Assembly (NCBI GenBank): GCA_017519885.1
Contig: JAFWRO010000063.1
Location: 70,045 to 134,044, forward strand
Reading direction: 5' to 3'
Origin: Liminaster sp017519885
Lineage (GTDB): Bacteria > Bacteroidota > Bacteroidia > Bacteroidales > UBA3663
DNA length: 64,000 nt
In this document: in pieces, positions 58,552 through 64,000 of the stretch
Layout of the letters: each line of letters starts with the position of its first letter
Numbering within the stretch: the stretch's first letter is position 1
Notes under the pieces: model-generated
What the model was told of the DNA's origin: nothing
Seen by the model: the letters and a program-made list of their open reading frames with translations, nothing else
Databases searched by the model: none
Made by a program: the position numbers and the translations under genes

Positions 58552-58988
58552 CTAATGCAAATAAAGATGCGTTTGGTTCCATAATGAAAGCTATTCTTAT
58601 GAAACAAACGAACATAGGTCAGAAAGGTAATTCTTCGCTGAGCTATCTGATTAGCGAACTACTAGACAATATCTACGAGCATTCTCAAAGTCCATATGGA
58701 TATCTTTTTTCGCAATATTCGAAAAAAGGGGGTGTTATTAACCTCTGTATAGCTGATACGGGCATCTCAATTGCTGGTAGTTTCGAAAAAGCAGGGTTCT
58801 ATCAAGAAGAAATAGACGGGAACGAGGCTGAAGCGCTGAAACTTGCGAATGAAGGATATCCCACAAAAAACCGACCTGAGGCAGAAAATCGAGGCTATGG
58901 CATTTCAACCTCTAAAGCTATGTTGGTCAATGGCATGAAAGGTGCATTCTTTAGAATAAAAACACGAAGATATGAAACAAACGATTAA
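58548..58988 (+). CDS. GHKL-type ATPase, anti-sigma-factor-kinase-like
   Basis: A 146-aa protein with the GHKL ATP-binding motifs: N-box SELLDNIYEHSQ (about 36-47), G1 CIADTGISI (about 70-78), and G2 ENRGYGISTSKAML (about 114-127). It has no histidine-phosphorylation or sensor domain. Its partner on each side is STAS-like, as in the SpoIIAB/RsbW type of switch, but no sigma factor or PP2C phosphatase is nearby. It starts in the previous stop (ATGA) and overlaps the following gene by 17 nt. Function is inferred from motifs only. Confidence 0.78.
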   Translation: MTNANKDAFGSIMKAILMKQTNIGQKGNSSLSYLISELLDNIYEHSQSPYGYLFSQYSKKGGVINLCIADTGISIAGSFEKAGFYQEEIDGNEAEALKLANEGYPTKNRPEAENRGYGISTSKAMLVNGMKGAFFRIKTRRYETND

Positions 58989-59316
58989 ATTATACGACAT
59001 ATATAGTGCAGACCTTTTCACTCGTTCCAGAGCCTCAGAACTGCGTTCGAGCATTGATGAAAAAGCCGACGAGGTTACTCTTGACTTTGAGGGCGTCAGC
59101 TTCATGTCTCGCTCTTTTGCCGACGAGGTGTGCAATATCATCGATGATATACCTTCAAAGGCTTTCACTTTCATCAACCAGAATGAGGATGTTGCAACAA
59201 TGATGACAAAAGTGCGCGAGGGCCGCAATCGAGAACGAATTCGTGGCGTCGGCAACGCTAAGATATATGAATTCAAGGACTTGGAGAGTCTTTCAGCTTT
59301 CCTTAGTGCCACGTAA
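58972..59316 (+). CDS. STAS-like DUF4325 protein
   Basis: A 114-aa protein with the pattern EVTLDFEGVSFMSRSFADEVCNI (about 34-56), which fits DUF4325 ('v.lDF.gV..as.SFadEl'), a STAS-like family, and FTFINQNEDVATMM. DUF4325 proteins occur next to GHKL ATPases in many bacteria; the work they do is not settled. Its ATG overlaps the ATPase gene by 17 nt, so the three genes are translationally coupled. It ends the operon. Confidence 0.8.
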   Translation: MKQTIKLYDIYSADLFTRSRASELRSSIDEKADEVTLDFEGVSFMSRSFADEVCNIIDDIPSKAFTFINQNEDVATMMTKVREGRNRERIRGVGNAKIYEFKDLESLSAFLSAT

Positions 59317-59516
59317 TTTTCATCTTCTTAATTAATTCTCAAATTCTCTAATTCTTGATAAACAAATCGGGACCGAGAGGGTCTGTTTCTTATTAAATAA
59401 TGTATCCAAGAAATCCAATTCCTTCTCATATTGTATCAAAATTCACACGTATACGTTACAATTTAACATTTAATCCCCGCCTTTTGAAACATTTTTCACT
59501 TTTCCCCCTCCCTTTA
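59317..59516. other. Gene-free stretch after the STAS/GHKL operon
   Basis: I see no gene. A GACC/GGTC hairpin (about 59372-59384) could act as a weak terminator. The rest is AT-rich. Confidence 0.4.
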
Positions 59517-59517
59517 T

Positions 59518-59548
59518 TTTGCCAACTCGATTTATTCTCCTATCTTTG
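59518..59548 (+). promoter_or_regulatory. Promoter before the S23-like gene
   Basis: TTTG (59518-59521), 19-bp spacer, TATCTTTG (59541-59548). Confidence 0.75.
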
Positions 59549-59618
59549 CCCCACTTTATAAAGGCGGAAGTTGAGGTGGTCATTACTCATGTGTGACTAA
59601 CTCCAGCGAAGCTGTTGA

Positions 59619-59954
59619 ATGAAGGAAGAAGTTAGATGTAAAAAGGAAGGGGGAGGAAGGATCCCAATTCAACTTCTTGCTGTAGCAAATCTTTGCAATC
59701 AGCTCTTACGAGCAGGCACGAGCATCGGAGCCAACAATGCCGAAGCAACAAACGCAATCAGTAAGGCCGATTTCAAGTCAAAGAGTTTTATAGCACTGAA
59801 GGAGGCAAGAGAAACACTTTACTGGATTGACTTGCTGCATCGAAATAGCCACTTGGATGATAAACAGTTCAATAGCATCTATGCAGACTGTGAGGAGCTG
59901 GTAAAAGTTTTTACCCACCGATGTAAAAAGTTAGATGAGAATTCAAATGCATAA
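59619..59954 (+). CDS. S23-type four-helix-bundle protein, N-terminus replaced
   Basis: A 111-aa frame. From residue 28 it matches the four-helix-bundle (S23/IVS-encoded) family: QLLRAGTSIGANNAEATNA, SKADFKSKSFIALKEA, and ETLYWIDLLHR. The first family helix (of type 'F.VRIV.LY.YL') is missing; instead residues 1-16 are coded by an AGATGTAAAAAGGAAG arm of an inverted repeat (59634-59649 with 59978-59993, 15 of 16 bases). It may be truncated and inactive, or it may begin with unusual residues. Family members are linked to intervening sequences in 23S rRNA and to defence-rich regions. Confidence 0.55.
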   Translation: MKEEVRCKKEGGGRIPIQLLAVANLCNQLLRAGTSIGANNAEATNAISKADFKSKSFIALKEARETLYWIDLLHRNSHLDDKQFNSIYADCEELVKVFTHRCKKLDENSNA

Positions 59955-59993
59955 TAATAACATCTTACATCATACGTCTTCCTTCTTACATCT
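59634..59993. repeat. Inverted repeat flanking the S23-like gene
   Basis: AGATGTAAAAAGGAAG (59634-59649) and CTTCCTTCTTACATCT (59978-59993) are reverse complements with one mismatch. The gene lies between the arms, as in IVS elements. Confidence 0.7.
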
Positions 59994-60322
59994 TATGCAG
60001 AACTGGGACAAGCTCAAGGGCATAGTCATCCTCGATTGCCACAATATTTGCCCGCTCGAAAGCGTTTATCATATCTAAATAATCGTATACATACAGTTCT
60101 AGGTACATTATCGGTTTAATCAATATGCAAAAGAATCTGGGACTTGAAAAACAATAGCAGCCAGATGCTCCTGTGGGGCTATAGGCTGCGAGTATAAATG
60201 CGGCTGAGCCGCATGAGCGTGTAGGCGTTGTGTGTATAGAATCTGAACGACCTGTTGAAGGTTGATTAGAAGTTTGCAGATAAAATAGATACATGTGATT
60301 TCTTTAGAACCCTGTTATAGTT
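59994..60322. other. Gene-poor stretch before the GHKL-HEPN operon
   Basis: A minus-strand frame covers 59986-60294, but its first half is a GC-rich intergenic-repeat word (ATGCGGC...GCCGCAT hairpin at 60198-60214). Its last 40 residues (MYLELYVYDYLDMINAFERA) look protein-like, so a remnant gene is possible. No TAnnTTTG promoter box was found just before 60323. Confidence 0.4.
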
Positions 60323-62347
60323 ATGAGTAAAATCAACATAGAACGTATTGTTCGCGACATAAAGACACGTTCTACGAGTCTAACTCCAATTATTGAGGCA
60401 GTGTGTAATTCCATTGAGGCAATTGGTAAGTCTGTAGTTGATGGTAAGATACGCATTATCTTGAAGAGAGATGGGAGTCAGGACTTGGGTTTGGAGAGCG
60501 CCCCAGTAAAAGGGGAAATCATAGCTGTTGACATCATCGACAATGGTGAAGGATTCACGGATGAGAATCGAGAATCATTTGATACGTTCAAGAGCGACCA
60601 TAAACTATCGTCCGGAGGTAAAGGTTTCGGACGGTTTATGTTTCTGAAGTATTTCAATAGGGTGACTGTTGAGAGTGTATATCGCAAGGATGAAATCTAT
60701 TATAAACGTACCTTTACGTTTGGGCATGCAGATGAGATCATAGAGGACGAAACCAATGATCCATTGGAAGGAACGGAGCATCAAACAGGCACGACCATTC
60801 ACCTCTCTTCTATCAAGGTTAAGGACTTGGATAAAGGAATAGATGTGATAGCCCGTAAACTTGTTGAGCGACTGCTTTCGTATTTCGCTTCTGATGACCC
60901 CAGTATTCCTACTATAAGCATTGAGGAAGAAGATGAAAGCGAAAAGTGTATCCTTAACAGATATGTGGGACCCACATCCGACATCCAGCAGATAGGAGAT
61001 GCTATGCCAATAGAGGTACAAGGTCGCGAACATAAGTATCCTTTTACCGTCAAGGTATACAAGATATACTATTCAGCCATTACCAATAAGATTTGCTTGA
61101 CGGCCAATTTGCGTGAAGTCACCGAGTCCTCGCTTCACAACTTCATTCCAGAGTTTAAAGAAACTATGAGCGAAGTGACACCAGAAGGGATACAAAAGAA
61201 CTTTATGGTGAAGGTGTATGTACATGGTGACTATCTTGATGAAAATGTGATAACTGAACGCGATGGATTTAATTTTGATAAAGAATCAGAATCCCCGCTC
61301 TTTGAGCTTTCTGAAAAGATGATCTATAAAGAGGCCGCTCAGGTTGCCAAAAGTTTTTTCTCTTCGGATATTGAAGACCGCTATAAACGTAAAAAGGCGG
61401 ATGTTGAACATTATGTGTTTTCGCAAGCGCCATGGAATAAGACCCTGCTTAAAGATGTAGATATGGACTCAATTCCTGTCGGTATTTCAGATTTCGATTT
61501 GGAGATGCGCTTCCAGAAAATGAAGTTCGATAAGGAACAGAAGGCGAGAATAGCGATTATCAAGTATATGGCCAAGAGCCAAGAAGAAGAGGATGAGGTA
61601 GATGTCGCTCAAATAGAGGAGGATGTGAACCATATTCTTGCTTTAGTTACAGAGAGCCAGAAAAACGATCTTGCACATTATGTTTGTCTGCGAAAGAAGG
61701 TCATTGAACTATATGACGAACTACGGAAAAGAATAGAGGGTGGCAAGGCACACAAGGAGAGCGAAATGCATAATTTGTTCTTCCCGATGATTAAGACAGA
61801 TCGTGAAGTTGATTACGAAAACAACAATCTTTGGTTGCTCGATGAGCGGTTCAATTTTACTCAATATATAGCTTCCGACAAAGTAATATCGAATGTTGAC
61901 CATAAAGAGCCTGATTTGGCTTTATTCTATGAGGAAAGCAAGTTCTACCGTAACGGGGAGAACATCATCACTTCGCCAATCGCTATTGTTGAGTTTAAGC
62001 GTCCTAAGAGAACGAACTATCCAGATACAGAGAATCCGATTATGCAGGCTTTGAGATATGCAAAGAAGATACTGGAAGGAAAATACGAGATGCCTGATGG
62101 TATAGAGAAGATAGATGTTGATCCTAACCGCACACCTGTATATGTATTTATTGTTTGTGATATTACGGAAAAGATAAAGGAGTTTGCCCATATGACAGGT
62201 AGCCTAACTATCGCGCCAGACCAAGAAGGATTCTTCGGTTTTATAAAGGATTTCAACGCGTATGTCGAAATAAAGAGCTATAAGAAAGTTATAACAGATG
62301 CAAAGATGCGCAACCAAATATTTTTCAATAAATTAGGTTTATCATAA
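60323..62347 (+). CDS. GHKL ATPase with C-terminal PD-(D/E)XK-like nuclease domain
   Basis: A 674-aa protein. The N-terminal ATPase has EAVCNSIEAIGK (N-box, about 24-35), VDIIDNGEGFTDE (about 69-81), and SSGGKGFGRFMFLK (about 93-106). A long middle region (about 200-520) is helical with charged repeats. Near the C-terminus KEPDLALFYEE (about 531-541) and PIAIVEFKRPKRTN (about 553-566) form the D...E-x-K core of PD-(D/E)XK nucleases. ATP-driven clamping (as in MORC, Hsp90, MutL) joined to DNA or RNA cleavage is a common defence design. The ATG at 62347 overlaps its stop by one base. The assignment is from motifs, the function inferred. Confidence 0.8.
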   Translation: MSKINIERIVRDIKTRSTSLTPIIEAVCNSIEAIGKSVVDGKIRIILKRDGSQDLGLESAPVKGEIIAVDIIDNGEGFTDENRESFDTFKSDHKLSSGGKGFGRFMFLKYFNRVTVESVYRKDEIYYKRTFTFGHADEIIEDETNDPLEGTEHQTGTTIHLSSIKVKDLDKGIDVIARKLVERLLSYFASDDPSIPTISIEEEDESEKCILNRYVGPTSDIQQIGDAMPIEVQGREHKYPFTVKVYKIYYSAITNKICLTANLREVTESSLHNFIPEFKETMSEVTPEGIQKNFMVKVYVHGDYLDENVITERDGFNFDKESESPLFELSEKMIYKEAAQVAKSFFSSDIEDRYKRKKADVEHYVFSQAPWNKTLLKDVDMDSIPVGISDFDLEMRFQKMKFDKEQKARIAIIKYMAKSQEEEDEVDVAQIEEDVNHILALVTESQKNDLAHYVCLRKKVIELYDELRKRIEGGKAHKESEMHNLFFPMIKTDREVDYENNNLWLLDERFNFTQYIASDKVISNVDHKEPDLALFYEESKFYRNGENIITSPIAIVEFKRPKRTNYPDTENPIMQALRYAKKILEGKYEMPDGIEKIDVDPNRTPVYVFIVCDITEKIKEFAHMTGSLTIAPDQEGFFGFIKDFNAYVEIKSYKKVITDAKMRNQIFFNKLGLS

Positions 62348-63219
62348 TGGCGTATTTCAATCCTATATGTGTATATATTATAGCGCGGTTCTCTTGCCCA
62401 GAATGTGGGGAAGAGGTGGAATCAGATGCGATGGGAGTGCCATCACCAAATTTCGCAGCTGAAAACAACAGCGACAGTATGAATTATGAAACTTTTGAGA
62501 TAGTCTGTGGCAATTGCGGCCATAGTTTTCAAGCAACAGTCTATAATGCTATGTATGGTGGTGAGGTTGAGGTAGAAGGAGTAGATGATGTGACTATTGA
62601 GGAGGAATATCCCGAGGAGGAAGAAGATTACAACGACTATGTGTTCGATGTAACACCAGAGAAACTTACAGAAATTCTTAACGAAATAGAAACGCTCTCT
62701 GAACCTACGAAAGAGTATCTTTACAGGCAATTATATGCTGGTGCTATAACCAGTATGGAGGCATTTCTAAGCTCAACACTTTTGAAAGTTGTTCTTTCTT
62801 CTGATGAAAACAAGCGCAAGTTCGTCGAGAAGTATTTGCCATATAGGGAAGAGCAGATTTCTTTCGCGAATATTTTTGAGCAGATGGAGAAACTGGATAC
62901 TAAAATCCAAGAAACGCTTCGAGGATTGATGTATCATAATTTGGGAAAGATTAAACCCATCTATAAGGAAGTTCTTGATATAGATCTTGGCGATATTTGT
63001 GAGATAATGAAGGCTGTACAGATTCGTCATGACATAGTTCATCGTTCTGGCAAGGATAAAGAAGGGAACCTTCACATTATCCAAAAGGAAGATGTGTCAT
63101 CCTTGGTTGAAAAGGTTTCTTTTCTTATGTCAGCGGTTAGCACAAAACTCATGATTAGTGGAGATTCAGATATTACAGGCGTTCCAGCTACAAAGGTAGA
63201 ATTGCCTCGAGATGAATGA
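62347..63219 (+). CDS. Zinc-ribbon protein with RiboL-PSP/HEPN-like domain
   Basis: A 290-aa protein. Residues about 14-59 hold a zinc ribbon with CPEC (17-20) and CGNC (54-57). An acidic linker follows (about 75-98, EEEYPEEEEDYNDY). The C-terminal half is helical, containing RHDIVHRSGKDKEG near residue 226, the RxxxxH motif that marks HEPN ribonucleases; the surrounding form with HRSGKDK fits RiboL-PSP-HEPN proteins. It begins one base inside the preceding stop, so it is coupled with the GHKL-nuclease gene. It may be the toxic effector or RNA-cleaving partner. I cannot name a known system. Confidence 0.8.
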   Translation: MAYFNPICVYIIARFSCPECGEEVESDAMGVPSPNFAAENNSDSMNYETFEIVCGNCGHSFQATVYNAMYGGEVEVEGVDDVTIEEEYPEEEEDYNDYVFDVTPEKLTEILNEIETLSEPTKEYLYRQLYAGAITSMEAFLSSTLLKVVLSSDENKRKFVEKYLPYREEQISFANIFEQMEKLDTKIQETLRGLMYHNLGKIKPIYKEVLDIDLGDICEIMKAVQIRHDIVHRSGKDKEGNLHIIQKEDVSSLVEKVSFLMSAVSTKLMISGDSDITGVPATKVELPRDE

Positions 63220-63292
63220 ATGTGACGTATTATCCCATTTTATGGATAACAACATCTTTCAAGAGATAGAGGCTTTCATTCGCAGTGTGTAG
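63212..63292 (+). CDS. Possible 26-aa coupled ORF
   Basis: ATG at 63212 overlaps the HEPN stop by 8 nt (ATGAATGA). The ORF reads MNECDVLSHFMDNNIFQEIE and ends FIRSV. It may be the remnant of a further gene or not a gene at all. Confidence 0.25.
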   Translation: MNECDVLSHFMDNNIFQEIEAFIRSV

Positions 63293-63378
63293 TTACATAA
63301 AAACTATGTAATAGATTTTCCCATGAGATCCCATATCGAGACTGGATGTTTTTATTTCTTAATAGATTTTGTTATTCT

Positions 63379-63753
63379 ATGTCATTCATCAATTCCAAGA
63401 ATTTACCAGCACCTCGTGCGGTGCATGGCATGAGCGAGCAGCAACGGCTAGATATTATGCACTTCTTGCAAGGATCTGTGTATTGCTGGTGCAAGAATCG
63501 GAAGGGTGAACCTTTTGCAGCCAGAGATCTGCTGGGTGGTGATAACTACTATTGGCAGGATACACCAATGATGGCTCTATTTGAGTATTACAGAAATGGC
63601 GATGACGCTAATAATGAATATGCAGTAGAGGAAGCAGGAAAGGCTGCAGGCCGCTTGCTTTATCAGCTGTTGTATGATGATAAACGTGTATTCGAAACCT
63701 GGGTAGAGTATACGAGAATGTACAAATGGACAGGTGAAGAAGATAATGGATAA
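63379..63753 (+). CDS. Hypothetical protein, 124 aa
   Basis: I do not recognise it by name. The protein starts MSFINSKNLPAPRAVHGMSE and is soluble, rich in aromatic residues and asparagine: SVYCWCKNRKGEPF, then DLLGGDNYYWQDTPMMALF and YDDKRVFETWVEYTRMYKW. No metal or catalytic motif is evident. The start at 63379 is preferred to 63346, where the extra residues are hydrophobic and AT-coded. It lies 160 bp after the HEPN gene and about 100 bp before the partial gene at the edge, so it may belong to the same island. Its role is unknown. Confidence 0.65.
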   Translation: MSFINSKNLPAPRAVHGMSEQQRLDIMHFLQGSVYCWCKNRKGEPFAARDLLGGDNYYWQDTPMMALFEYYRNGDDANNEYAVEEAGKAAGRLLYQLLYDDKRVFETWVEYTRMYKWTGEEDNG

Positions 63754-63850
63754 TATATAATAAGCGACATCCGCTCTAACGCTAAGGCAGAGAAGTCTGG
63801 GGGGAGGAGGTATTCCATACAGGCCAAAATACTTCAATAGATTATAAGGA

Positions 63851-64000
63851 ATGAACAACAGTATTAGCAAAATGAGCAAAGAGGAGGAGTTGGTGGTGAA
63901 ACTGGTGGAGATTCTGGCAAAGCAGAATCCTAATGCGGAGGAGAAGCGACAGAAGGCACTACTCAGACAGGCGTTGCTTACAGATGATATGATTACGTTC
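63851..64000 (+). CDS. Start of an unidentified gene, cut by the window edge
   Basis: An open frame of 50 codons continues beyond the window. It begins MNNSISKMSKEEELVVKLVE and goes on as a charged helical stretch (AKQNPNAEEKRQKALLRQAL). No family can be given from this fragment. The start may alternatively be the second Met. It stands 97 bp after the 124-aa gene. Confidence 0.5.
   Translation, partial: MNNSISKMSKEEELVVKLVEILAKQNPNAEEKRQKALLRQALLTDDMITF

Noticed and set aside
59986..60294. 102-codon minus-strand frame
   Set aside because: First half is a GC-rich repeat; second half may be a gene remnant, but there is no start or family to support a call.

Overview
The window looks like a chromosomal segment of a Bacteroidales bacterium, most likely of the Prevotella/Prevotellaceae type. 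The evidence seen directly is: many upstream regions with the Bacteroidetes promoter form TTTG-N19/20-TAnnTTTG (mostly TATCTTTG), almost no Shine-Dalgarno sequences, a CotH-type secreted protein ending in the GIYIVNGKKV tail common in Prevotella, DUF3575/OmpA-like surface proteins, and a core gene set (class III FBPase, short CstA transporters, short Pgi) that fits this order. The species is an inference.

Layout. 1-2.3 kb: end of a secreted CotH-like protein, a 42-bp phased palindrome array, ndk, and a small MITE-like inverted-repeat element. 2.3-9.4 kb: a membrane protein, then a leftward operon fbp-holB-GT4-GT2 and leftward folC. 9.5-18.3 kb: rightward core genes ftsY, a GH31 glycosidase, rimO, a small orphan, a large TPR protein and guaA. 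18.5-28.7 kb: a tightly packed five-gene operon of exported/outer-membrane proteins (an alpha-helical protein, two DUF3575-like barrels, a 1081-aa OmpA-like protein, a 1023-aa multi-barrel protein). It resembles fimbrial accessory loci but has no recognisable fimbrillin. 28.9-31.8 kb: a FadL-like barrel and an apparently highly expressed TPR protein. 31.9-33.2 kb: a 51-aa small ORF and nagB. 33.4-39.8 kb: a nucleotide-sugar cassette (dehydratase, galacturonokinase-like GHMP kinase, UDP-glucuronate 4-epimerase-like protein, nucleotidyltransferase, aminotransferase). 39.9-56.5 kb: ferredoxin, tandem cstA, recG, cysteine desulfidase-like plus Crp, lysS, gpsA, pgi, a HAD phosphatase, tRNA-Arg, lptB, an orphan mlaE, and a cytidylyltransferase-oxidoreductase fusion.

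From 56.5 kb to the right edge the character changes. The sequence is more AT-rich, genes are sparser, and there are degenerate repeats, a decayed AAA-ATPase (DUF4143-type) remnant and a truncated S23-like four-helix protein flanked by inverted repeats. Two small operons built on GHKL ATPases also lie here. The first (58.2-59.3 kb) is STAS-like / GHKL ATPase / STAS-like DUF4325, a partner-switch-like module. The second (60.3-63.2 kb) is a GHKL ATPase fused to a PD-(D/E)XK-like domain, followed with a 1-nt overlap by a zinc-ribbon HEPN protein with an RxxxxH motif. The second is the best candidate for an undescribed (probably defence-related) system. Its function is inferred from domains only.
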